Source: Verrucomicrobiota bacterium
GTDB lineage: Bacteria; Verrucomicrobiota; Verrucomicrobiia; Limisphaerales; J093
Assembly (NCBI GenBank): GCA_027493615.1
Contig: JAOSKK010000034.1
Coordinates: 124,001-188,000, forward strand
Direction of reading: 5' to 3'
DNA length: 64,000 nucleotides
Positions 10,323 through 18,291 of this stretch are shown here, in pieces (position 1 is the stretch's first letter; the number at the start of each line of letters is the position of its first letter). The notes below the pieces were generated by a model. That model was not told the origin of the DNA and did no database searches. It saw only the letters and a program-made list of their open reading frames with translations. Position numbers and translations under genes: made by a program.

Positions 10323-11672
10323 TTCACAGCCCCCGGGCCTGATCTTCCGATCAAGGGTACCTCCCCCACCACGACGCTATCGCGTCGTCGGTTCCTCAGG
10401 CAGACCGCCATCGCCGCCACGGCCCTGGGCCTGCCCTCGGTCGTTCCGGCGTCAGCGCTGGGGGCAGACGGCACCATTGCGCCCAGTGGCCGCATCACGC
10501 TGGGCTTTATCGGCGTGGGCGGTCGCGGCGAAGGCCTTCTCCGCGCCTTCGTCGGCAATCCCCAGGCCCACGTGCTGGCGGTCTGCGACGCCTACGCCGA
10601 CCGCCAAGCCAAGTGCAAGCAGATCGTCGATGACCACTATGGCGACCACGCCTGCGCGAGATCCGGCGACTACCGCGAGTTGTTGGCCCGCGCGGACATC
10701 GACGCCGTGGTCATCGCCGCCCAAGACCACTGGCATGCGCTCATTGCCACCGCCGCCGCGAAAGCCGGCAAACACCTGTATTGCGAAAAGCCGCTCGGCG
10801 TCAGCTACGAGGAAAGCCGGGCCATTCGCGATGCGGTGCGCCAGGCGGGAATCGTGTTCCAGACCGGCACCCAGCAACGTTCCGAGGGCAGCTTCCGCCG
10901 CGCTTGCGAACTCGTCCGCAACGGCTACGTCGGCAGGCTCCAGCGCGTCGAGGTCGGCGCGCCCGGCCCTTCCTACCGGCCCAGCTATCGCGGCTCGCTT
11001 GATCCCCAACCGGTGCCTGCAGGTTTCGACTGGGAATGCTGGCGCGGCCCTGCCCCCCGGAAGCCCTATAACCCCGGTCGCGTCGCCTGGCCGGACTGGT
11101 ACTTGATCTGGGACTACTGCGCCGGGTTCATCGTGAACTGGGGCGTCCACCACCTCGACATCGCCCTGTGGGGTTGTCCCGAACTGGCGCAGGCGCCGTT
11201 CGAACTGGAGTGCCGTGCGAACTACCGCACGGAAGGCTTCACCGACAACGCCAGCGGCTGGCGGGGCACTTTCAGCTACGCCAGCGGCCTGCAGTTGGTC
11301 TACACCGACGACGGCAAGCAGGAAAGCGGTTGCCGCTTCGTCGGCGACGAAGGTTGGATCCGTGTCGACCGCCCGGGCATCTGGGCGGAACCCGAGCGCC
11401 TCCTCGAAATCCAGCTCAAACCGGACGATCGCCCGCTCCACCGCTCGACCAACCACGGCGCAGATTTTCTGACGGCGGTCAGTCGGCGGACGGCCCCGGT
11501 CTCCGATGTCGAGGCCGGTCACCACGCCACGTACTTCGGCCTGCTGGCCGATGTGGCCGCCCGGTTGCGACGCCCCGTCAAGTGGGATCCCCGGATGGAA
11601 ACGCTCACGGAAGGCGACGATGCTGCCCGTCTCCTGCTCCGCCGTCCCATGCAGTCGCCCTGGCGGCTTTGA
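10290..11672 (+). CDS. Tat-exported Gfo/Idh/MocA family oxidoreductase
   Basis: Twin-arginine leader SRRRFLRQTAIAATALGLP, then ITLGFIGVGGRGEGLL (Rossmann glycine motif), HVLAVCDAYADR, DAVVIAAQDHWHALIATAA, KHLYCEKPLGVSYEES (the EKP lysine) and VNWGVHHLDIALWG. This is the standard layout of periplasmic NAD(P)-linked sugar dehydrogenases of Verrucomicrobiota/Planctomycetota. The start is unresolved: no ATG lies just before the Tat motif (about 10378), GTG at 10290 falls in the hairpin repeat, and a lost base in the C-run before the leader is likely. It is paired with a second family member at 12496 around a DeoR regulator. Confidence 0.8.
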   Translation: MVRASSLHLPQFTAPGPDLPIKGTSPTTTLSRRRFLRQTAIAATALGLPSVVPASALGADGTIAPSGRITLGFIGVGGRGEGLLRAFVGNPQAHVLAVCDAYADRQAKCKQIVDDHYGDHACARSGDYRELLARADIDAVVIAAQDHWHALIATAAAKAGKHLYCEKPLGVSYEESRAIRDAVRQAGIVFQTGTQQRSEGSFRRACELVRNGYVGRLQRVEVGAPGPSYRPSYRGSLDPQPVPAGFDWECWRGPAPRKPYNPGRVAWPDWYLIWDYCAGFIVNWGVHHLDIALWGCPELAQAPFELECRANYRTEGFTDNASGWRGTFSYASGLQLVYTDDGKQESGCRFVGDEGWIRVDRPGIWAEPERLLEIQLKPDDRPLHRSTNHGADFLTAVSRRTAPVSDVEAGHHATYFGLLADVAARLRRPVKWDPRMETLTEGDDAARLLLRRPMQSPWRL

Positions 11673-11707
11673 CCGCTCGCCCCGGCGCTTCTACCTCGGA
11701 TCCGTCC

Positions 11708-12524
11708 ATGACCCTGGAACGTCGTCGCATGATCGAGGCCCTGCTCGCCTCCCAGGGCGGCTGCACGGTCGAGAACCTCGCCCGCGCCTGCGGGGTGAGC
11801 GACATGACCATCCGGCGCGACCTCGAAGCGCTCTCAGCCGCCGGGAAGGTCGTGCGAACCCACGGCGGCGCCGTGCCCCGCGACCGCGTGCTGTTCGAGT
11901 TCGAATTCCTCAACCGGTCCAAGATCAACGACGTCGCCAAGCACCAGATCGCCCAGACCGCCAGCAAGCTGGTCCCGGACGGCAGTACGTTGCTCATGGA
12001 CTCCGGCACCACCACCCTCGCCCTGGCCCGGGCCCTGCAGGACCGGAAGAACCTCACCGTCATCACCACCTCCCTCCCGGTGGCCGCGACGCTGCAGCAC
12101 GCGCCGTCCATCCGCACCATCCTGCTGGGCGGCGTCCTGCAGAGAGATTCCCCGGACCTGCTCGGCGCCATCACCGAAGCCAACCTCGAATCGCTGCGCG
12201 GCGACCTCGCGTTCATCGGTGCCGACGCCATTGCCCTGAACGGCGACGTCTACCACCGCTCTCCCGACGTGGCGCGGATGCTCGCGAAAATGGCCGCCGC
12301 CGCCGCCGCGGTCTATGTCCTCGCCGACCACTCGAAGATCGGCCGGACCGCCCTCATGCGCTGCGGCCACCTGGGGCAGTGGCACGGCCCGATCACCAAC
12401 CGCGACCTGCCGTCGGCCTCGCAAAACAGCCTCGCCAAAGCCGGGGGTGAACGTCATCCTCGCCGACACGTCCGTCACCGCCACCCCCGTTGCCGATGAA
12501 AACGACTCTTGTGACTCGCCGTAG
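11708..12524 (+). CDS. DeoR-family transcriptional regulator (one frame break)
   Basis: MTLERRRMIEALLASQGG opens a DeoR helix-turn-helix (GVSDMTIRRDLEAL, residues about 30-43) followed by THGGAV. The C-terminal phosphosugar-sensing domain shows LMDSGTTTLALARAL, VITTSLPVAATL, LGG and VYVLADHSKIG. A surplus G in GGGGG at about 12443 breaks the end; with four G it reads AKAGVNVILADTSVT, matching the expected terminal strand, and stops at 12524. The gene then overlaps the start of the next oxidoreductase (12496), so the two are translationally coupled. It probably represses the flanking sugar oxidoreductase genes in response to a phosphorylated sugar. Confidence 0.82.
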
Positions 12525-13845
12525 CTTCCTGACCCGATCGCTCGCTGCCGCCGGTGCCCTCGGCGGTGTTCCCCTGCCCGCCCGCCCCTTGCTGGCCGCG
12601 ACCAACACCGTGCCACCGTCGAACCGTGTCACCCTCGGTTGCATCGGGCTCGGCATCCAGGGCACCCAGAACATGCGCACGTTCTTGGGTCATCCCGAAG
12701 TGCGCGTGCTGGCTGTCTGCGACGTGCACGAGACGCAGCGCCACCAGGCGCGCGACTTGGTGAACACGTTCTACGACAACGCCGATTGCGCCGCGTACCG
12801 CGACTTCCGGGAACTCCTCGCCCGCCCGGACATCGACGCCGTCCTCATTGCCACCCCGGATCACTGGCATGCCTTGATCGGCGCGGCCGCAGCCCGGCAG
12901 CGCAAGCACATGTACATGGAAAAGCCTGTCGGATGGAGCTTCACGGCCGCTCACGCGCTCGAGAAGGCCGTCCAGGAGGCGGGGGTCGTCTTCCAGTTCG
13001 GCACGCAGCAACGTTCCGGCGGCAACTTCCGGTTCGCGTGCGAACTCGTGCGCAACGGCCGGATCGGCCAGCTCCAGCGTATCCTCGTCGGCGTTCCGGG
13101 CAGCGTTTGCTCCTGCCCACACCAGCCCGTGGAACCGGTGCCGAAGGAGCTGGACTACGACCTCTGGCTCGGCCCCGCTCCCCTGGCCCCTTACTGCCGT
13201 CAACGCTGTCGTCCGTACTCACAGAAGGAGGGCTGGAGCGTGTGGTACGGCATCCTCGATTACTGCCTGGGCATGATCGCCAACTGGGGCGTGCATCACC
13301 TCGACATCGCCCAGTGGGGCAACAACACGGAGCTCAGCGGCCCCGTCGAAATCGAGGGCCGCGGCGTCTTCCCCCCAAACCTCCTCACAGACGCGGCCAT
13401 CCGCTGGGAGGTCGACAACCGCTACGCCAACGGCGTCACCCTGACGCACATGGACGACGCCACCAGCCAGAACCACCCCCGGCAGGTGGGCGGCCATGGC
13501 CACGGCGTCATGTTCCAGGGCACCGAAGGCTGGGTCCATGTGGACCGACAGAAGCTCGAGACCCATCCCGCTTCCCTGCTCAAGAGCACGATCGGCGACG
13601 ACGAAGTGCGGCTGTTCAAGAGCGACAATCACCACGGCAACTTCATCAGCGCGGTCAAGGGACAAACCCGCACGGCGGCGCCCGTCGATGTCGCCGTCCG
13701 CACCGACACCCTCTGCAATCTCCAGCACATCGCCGTCCGGTTGCAGCGGAAGCTGCGCTGGGATCCCGTGAACGAACGCTTCCTCCAGGACGACGAAGCA
13801 AACGCGCTGTTGGATCGACCCATGCGCGCACCGTGGAAGCTTTGA
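12496..13845 (+). CDS. Tat-exported Gfo/Idh/MocA family oxidoreductase
   Basis: Intact at 449 residues: MKTTLVTRRSFLTRSLAAAG Tat leader, VTLGCIGLGIQGTQNM nucleotide-binding loop, VLIATPDHWHALIGAA, KHMYMEKPVGW with the EKP lysine, QFGTQQRSGGNFRFACELVRNG, YGILDYCLGMIANWGVHHLDI and a C-terminal MRAPWKL. It is homologous to the 10.3-kb gene over its whole length. I chose ATG 12496 over an in-frame codon two residues earlier because it gives the usual leader. Likely acts in the periplasm on a sugar or sugar acid; substrate unknown. Confidence 0.88.
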   Translation: MKTTLVTRRSFLTRSLAAAGALGGVPLPARPLLAATNTVPPSNRVTLGCIGLGIQGTQNMRTFLGHPEVRVLAVCDVHETQRHQARDLVNTFYDNADCAAYRDFRELLARPDIDAVLIATPDHWHALIGAAAARQRKHMYMEKPVGWSFTAAHALEKAVQEAGVVFQFGTQQRSGGNFRFACELVRNGRIGQLQRILVGVPGSVCSCPHQPVEPVPKELDYDLWLGPAPLAPYCRQRCRPYSQKEGWSVWYGILDYCLGMIANWGVHHLDIAQWGNNTELSGPVEIEGRGVFPPNLLTDAAIRWEVDNRYANGVTLTHMDDATSQNHPRQVGGHGHGVMFQGTEGWVHVDRQKLETHPASLLKSTIGDDEVRLFKSDNHHGNFISAVKGQTRTAAPVDVAVRTDTLCNLQHIAVRLQRKLRWDPVNERFLQDDEANALLDRPMRAPWKL

Positions 13846-13876
13846 GCTTCCCATGAACCGCCTGACCCGTCACTCC

Positions 13877-13954
13877 CCAATCCCCGATGTTCGTAATCGG
13901 TGGAGGGACGCCCCGTCTTGGATTCTCCGCCGATTACGAACATCAGGGATTGGG
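13877..13954. repeat. 30-bp inverted repeat (AATCCC..GTTCGTAATCGG family)
   Basis: Arms 13877-13905 (ccaatccccgatgttcgtaa..) and 13925-13954 (..ttacgaacatcagggattgg) pair with two mismatches across a loop of about 19 nt. A single arm recurs at 22981-23010 and part of it at about 15280-15296. It could act as a terminator after the oxidoreductase gene, but without a T-tract. Confidence 0.75.
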
Positions 13955-14060
13955 CTGAGGGAGGCGCTCCCTGAACCTGTGGTGCGGGCGTCCCGCCTGC
14001 ACCCTCCGCGGTTCATGGCCCGTGAGCGGGTCCGGCAGGAACAGGACGCTTCCCTCGAGC
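13955..14060 (+). repeat. composite dispersed hairpin repeat
   Basis: Runs from the 30-bp inverted repeat through GTGCGGGCGTCCCGCCTGCAC (13981-14001) to caggaacaggacgcttccctcgagc. The same order of blocks is found on the other strand at 22868-23010, so this is a composite mobile or amplified unit rather than separate short repeats. Confidence 0.75.
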
Positions 14061-14092
14061 TTTGAACTTTGAACTTTGAACTTTGAACTTCC
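14061..14092 (+). repeat. heptanucleotide tandem repeat (TTTGAAC)x4
   Basis: Four perfect 7-bp units plus two bases. It sits about 165 bp before the ThuA gene start. Another 7-bp periodic tract lies before the MacB-like ATPase (25497-25533). Confidence 0.9.
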
Positions 14093-14176
14093 TCTCCCTG
14101 CGTCCTTCGCCCCTCCAGGCTCATGGTCCCTCGGCCTGGCCCGGATGTTTCATACTCGGCGTGACACCGCGACAGA

Positions 14177-14251
14177 CTGTAGGCGCCGACGTAAGGAGGC
14201 GAAGTCGCGTTGCTTCGGGCCCACAACGCCTCCTCACGTCGGCGCCTACAG
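14177..14251. repeat. 25-bp inverted repeat (GTAGGCGCCGACGT family)
   Basis: Left arm 14177-14201 (ctgtaggcgccgacgtaagg..) and right arm 14227-14251 are complementary with a single mismatch, around a 25-nt loop. A single arm (cacgtcggcgcctac) recurs at 58167-58191. The element ends a few bases before the predicted ATG of the ThuA gene and would fold into a strong hairpin in its leader RNA. Confidence 0.85.
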
Positions 14252-14256
14252 CGGGT

Positions 14257-15224
14257 ATGGGATTCCGAAGCTAGCCAGCCGACCCGGGACACTTCCCGCC
14301 CTCGTGGCCTCCCTGCTGCTGCTGGTCGCGGCCGCCCACGCCGCCGAGGCGCCCCCGCCCCGCCCCCTCGACGAGGTGCGGGCGGTCCTGGCCCAAGCCC
14401 CCGCGCCTCCTGACACAGACCCACTGCGGGAGATCCGAATCGTGCTCCTCGCCGATGCCAAGGACCATGGCGCTGAAGAGCACGATTATCCGCTCTGGCA
14501 GCAGCGCTGGCGTGTCTTGCTCGGCGGCAGCCAGGGAAGCGACGAGCGCACGCCGCTCAACCTTTACGGCCCGCCGGCTGATCCGGCACTTGACGGCCGG
14601 CGCGGGGCGCCGCGGGTGAGGGTTGACACCGCCTGGCAATGGCCTTCGCGGCAGCAGTGGGAATCGGCGGACGCCGTGGTGGCCTTCTGTTATCTCCCGT
14701 GGAACGAGGCGCGTTTCCAGGAAGTCGCGGCCTATCTGGCGCGGGGCGGCGGCCTGGTTCTGGTGCACTCCGCCACGTGGACCATGCCGGGGCCTTCCGA
14801 ACGGGTGGCGGCCCTGACGGGTGTCGGCGGCTTCACCAGCTACCGGCACGGCCCGGTCGAGCTTCAAATCGCCACGGACCATCCGCTCTGCCTCGGTCTG
14901 CCGCCTCGTCTGAGCTTCCTCGACGAGACCTACTGGCCGCCGACGCCTGCGGAACACGCGGCTCGGATCCAGGTATTGGCCAGCTCAAGAGAAAGCCTCG
15001 GGAGCACGCCGGACCGCGTGGCGCCTCAACCGGTGTTCTGGTTGTTCGAGCAGGACCGGGGTCGGGTCTTCGGCTGCGTGCTTGGGCACTACACCTGGAC
15101 CTTCGACGACCCGTACTTCCGGCTGTTGCTGCTGCGCGGGATCGCCTGGTCCGCGCGCGAATCGCCCTATCGCCTCGATGCCCTGGCCCTGCGCAGCGCC
15201 CGCGCCAATGGGGTCAAACATTGA
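14257..15224 (+). CDS. secreted ThuA-domain protein
   Basis: ThuA (trehalose-utilisation-like, glutamine amidotransferase-fold) domain: IRIVLLADAKDHGAEEHDYP, ADAVVAFCYLP, YLARGGGLVLVHSATW, FLDETYWPPTP and GRVFGCVLGHYTWTFDDPYF. ThuA proteins usually sit with Gfo/Idh/MocA oxidoreductases, as here. ATG 14257 begins MGFR and needs one base added at about 14271 to join the frame of LASRPGTLPALVASLLLLVA, which yields a clean signal peptide; the downstream frame is otherwise open back into the hairpin repeat. Periplasmic; the reaction is unknown for this family. Confidence 0.75.
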
Positions 15225-15422
15225 CATTTGACAATTTGCCGGACGCTCCGCGGAGAACCTCCACCGTGGGTGGGACGCGACATCGGGGATTGGGGTGAAG
15301 GAGTCTTGGGCGGCGGCTCCCGTGAGACGCCATCACTGGGAATGGCTGTGCATCCGACGAAGGAAGGCCGGACACGCAGAAAACCCTTTGTTTACGCGGG
15401 TTTTGTTGGGGTTTTGAGGTGG

Positions 15423-15494
15423 TGGGTCGGGTGGGATTCGAACCCACGACCAACGGCTTAAAAGGCCGCTGCTCTACCACTGAGCTACCAACCC
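15423..15494 (-). tRNA. tRNA-Lys (anticodon TTT)
   Basis: On the minus strand it reads GGGTTGG acceptor, TA, GCTC-AGTGGTA-GAGC D-arm, GCGGC-CTTTTAA-GCCGT anticodon arm (TTT), GTGGG-TTCGAAT-CCCAC T-arm, CCGACCC acceptor and discriminator A. CCA follows at 15422-15420 and is encoded. All four stems pair fully. It is a single isolated gene. Confidence 0.97.
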
Positions 15495-15730
15495 GCCCTC
15501 GACAGGCGGTTACTATGCGTGCGTCCAACCCCGCGGCAAGCAGTTTCACCACGACAGCCCTCGCGCCAGTGCACCGTGTCACCGGACCACGGGCTCGCCG
15601 CCATTGCTCACCTGCGCGGGCCGTGAACTGCGGTCCCCCGGCCTGCCTTCCCGGCCTTCGATGGGCTCACGACCTCAGACACATCCCACCACACCAGCGT
15701 GCCATGCGGCCCGGCCGCAGTCTGCCCACA

Positions 15731-17465
15731 TCACTCACGCCTCGGCCGCCGGAGCCGATAGAACCGCTGGGCGTTCGCCGGTTCGACGTCGTAGGGAGCG
15801 CTGGCCCCGACCACGTCCAGCCAAACGGCCGGTGCGAGCTCCGCGGTTGACTGGAGGATGCCCGGCAACGACCACTCGATCCGCACCTTCTCTCCCTGCC
15901 GCGAGACGCGCAGGCCCAGGGGCGCCGGAGGTGAGACCCGCCCGGTATTCTGTGCGTCGGCCCGGAACTTCGGCCAGGGACTCTCGGCGAGGCCACTGCT
16001 CCCCTGGTACGCATGGACGCGACCGTCGGCGGACCCGAAGTACACGGTGCCATCGGGTCCGAGGGTCGGCGAGGACGACGAGTAGTCAGACCGGTTGAAG
16101 ACTAACCCTCGATCCCAGCTCGCCTGTCCGGTCGTTCCATCCAGGGCATAGACGACCGAGGACGATCCGCACTCTGGCCATGGAAACGGTCCGCCCCAGG
16201 CACACACCGTCGTGCTGGCCGGTCACGCCGTTCAGGGCGTGGAGCACCGAGTCGCTCGAGGCCACATAGACGGTTCCGTCGGCACCGAGGGTCGGCGAAC
16301 CCATGGCCCCGCCGGCCGCGAATTCCCATTTCACCTGCCCGCTCGCCGCCTCAAGCGCGTAGAGCTTCATGTCCGACGATCCCACATAAACCGTCCCGTC
16401 CAGGCCAAGGGCCGGCGAAGACCCCACCGCGCCACCCGTCAGGAATTCCCACACCTTCTGGCCCGTGCTTCCGTTCAGCGCGACAACTTCCGGTCGGATG
16501 ATCCCACGTACACCGTGCCGTCGACTCCGAGGGCGGGCGAGGAGTGCACGGCGCCGCCGGTGACGAACTGCCACTTGAGATCGCCCACACCGGGCGTGAA
16601 GAACGCCACGACACTCTTGTGGCCGTCCATCGTGAGGGGAAGGGGATTCCTGGTGCCTTGCGCGTCGCCCTCCCACCGAAGGAAGGTCTGGCCGGCGCGC
16701 GGGATGGCGGTGACCATCACGAGCTGCCCCGGCTCATAGACCTCCAGTGACGGGTCTCTTCGGACGTCGCCACTATGATGACCGCTGCATACCAGCGTGT
16801 AGCCGATGACGACGCGGACCGTTTGGGACGTCACGGTACCGACCACGTTACTGGCGGTCGCATGGTACTCACCTGCATCGGTGAGGCGCGCGCTGGCCAC
16901 GCTCAGCACGTTCCCCATCACGCCCGGAATCGCTTGACCGTCGAGGTACCACTGGAGCGTCGGAAACGGGTACCCCGTGACCTTCAACGAGAGGGTCAGG
17001 GGGCTGCCGACGGGAACGCTTGTCCCGCTGGGCTGTTCGAGAATCTCGGGCGGCGCCGGCGGCGGTTCTGGTTTGTCCCCCACCCGGATGGCTGCCCCCG
17101 GTTCCGGTTGCCATCCGAAATCCGCCGGGTCATCGAGGTTCACCCACGCCGCGTGCTGGCCGTCTCGGGCGACAAACCGCACGCCGACGTAGGGTCCGAC
17201 GGGATCGAACGGCGGGAGGGGTTCCTCCATGAGCTCCTTCCAAATCGAGACTATTTCGAACCAGTAGCCGCCTTCGGACAGGGTCGGACTCACCCGATCA
17301 TTGGTTGTGAGAGGTGTGGCAGGCGACCAGCCGCGCCAGCAGGCGCGTCCGACGACGAGTGCAGGCGTCCAAGACATGGCCCAAGCCGGGACCGCATAGC
17401 CTATCAACGACCGACGGCGGAACGCCATCGAACGAAAGTTGAATGTTCAAGTTCTTCCTATTCAT
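15731..17465 (-). CDS. secreted Ig-like/PQQ beta-propeller protein (frame breaks)
   Basis: About 577 residues. GGAGG six bases before ATG 17465 fixes the start. A leader is followed by an Ig-like domain (PPEILEQPSGTSVPVG, LQWYLDGQAIPG, LTDAGEYHATASNVVG), a repeat-type domain (VYEPGQLVMVTAIPRAGQTF, LTMDGHKSVVAFF), PQQ propeller blades (LKWQFVTGGAVHSSPALG, DGTVYVGSSD, KVWEFLTGGAVGSSP) and the C-terminal VRIEW...RFYRLRRPRRE module. Breaks occur at about 17430, 16484 (one G restores DRKVVALNG) and 16215. It is paralogous to the C-terminal half of the 18.3-21.4 kb gene. Probably exported; PQQ-type blades here may be purely structural. Confidence 0.72.
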
Positions 17466-17593
17466 CGGTACCTCCGAGGTTCTTCCTGCGCTTCCGCGGC
17501 GGTGGCGCAAGAGACCATCGTCGTCCGCACAGCCACCCGCGAGCCAGGAACCGGACGCTTGCGCCGTTATTACGTCTGTGTCAACATCGCGAC

Positions 17594-17833
17594 ATGGTTT
17601 TCGAGCTCAAGCTGCGCAAAGTGGGCAATTCGGTGGGCGTGGTGCTCCCGAAAGAGGCGATGGCCAGGCTGAATGTGGCCGCGGGCGACTCCCTCTGCCT
17701 CACGGATGCCCCCGATGGCACCATGCGCCTGACGCCGGTCACCGAGGGACACGAGCAGTTCGTCCGGCAGATGGAGGCCGCCGAGGGTGTCATCCGGCGG
17801 TACCGGAACACCCTGCGCGCGCTGGCGAAATGA
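17594..17833 (+). CDS. AbrB/MazE-family antitoxin
   Basis: 79 residues with a swapped-hairpin AbrB DNA-binding core: LKLRKVGNSVGVVLPKEAMA at residues 5-24, then LNVAAGDSLCLTDAPDGTMRL and a helical toxin-binding tail. Overlaps the Doc toxin gene by ATGA. By family it binds its own promoter and neutralises the toxin. The pair lies on the opposite strand between two paralogous beta-propeller genes. Confidence 0.88.
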   Translation: MVFELKLRKVGNSVGVVLPKEAMARLNVAAGDSLCLTDAPDGTMRLTPVTEGHEQFVRQMEAAEGVIRRYRNTLRALAK

Positions 17834-18216
17834 GGGAACCGTACTGGGTCCTTCGGGAGACGGTTCTGGCGCTGCAGGAGCGGTTGCTCGCCGAGTTCGG
17901 CGGTGGGCGGGGGCTGCGCGACCCGGCCCTGCTCGATTCCGCGCAGGCCAGACCCCGCCAGCTCCTCGCCTACAGCAAGCCGGATCTGTTCGAGTTGGCC
18001 GCCGCCTATGCGTTCGGATTGGTGCGCAACCATCCGTTCGTGGACGGCAACAAACGGACGGCCTTCACCACGGCGGTGTTGTTCCTCGAGCTGAACGGGC
18101 GCCGCTTCACCGCGACCGAGGTGGACGCGACGCTTCAGACGCTCGCCCTGGCCGCGAGTGAACTGGACGAGGCGGGCTACGCCGCCTGGCTCCAAGCCCG
18201 CTGTCACCGCGCTTGA
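17830..18216 (+). CDS. doc: Doc-like (Fic/Doc) toxin
   Basis: 128 residues. Has the Doc-type Fic motif HPFVDGNKRTA (residues about 66-76), an N-terminal ETVLALQERLLAEFGG and GLRDPALLDSAQARP, all typical of death-on-curing toxins. Doc phosphorylates EF-Tu and stops translation. It starts within the antitoxin stop (ATGA) so the two are coupled. The reading frame is intact with all key residues present. Confidence 0.9.
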   Translation: MREPYWVLRETVLALQERLLAEFGGGRGLRDPALLDSAQARPRQLLAYSKPDLFELAAAYAFGLVRNHPFVDGNKRTAFTTAVLFLELNGRRFTATEVDATLQTLALAASELDEAGYAAWLQARCHRA

Positions 18217-18291
18217 GTGTGGCGCGGGGGCGGGCAGGGCAAACGGTCCGCGCGAGCTATGTCCCGGCCCACGGAGGCATCGGTCCGAACC

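Noticed and set aside
15225..15420. Rho-independent terminator between the ThuA gene and the tRNA
   Set aside because: No stem followed by a T-run on the relevant strand; only a partial repeat arm is present.
16775..17593. 270-codon extension of the AbrB antitoxin
   Set aside because: It is antisense to the Ig/PQQ gene and has shadow composition; the AbrB core begins with its own ATG at 17594.
17581..18291. Continuation of the 18.3-kb propeller gene through the Doc toxin
   Set aside because: The FYRLRRP module marks the true end; the rest is the reverse complement of the toxin and antitoxin genes.
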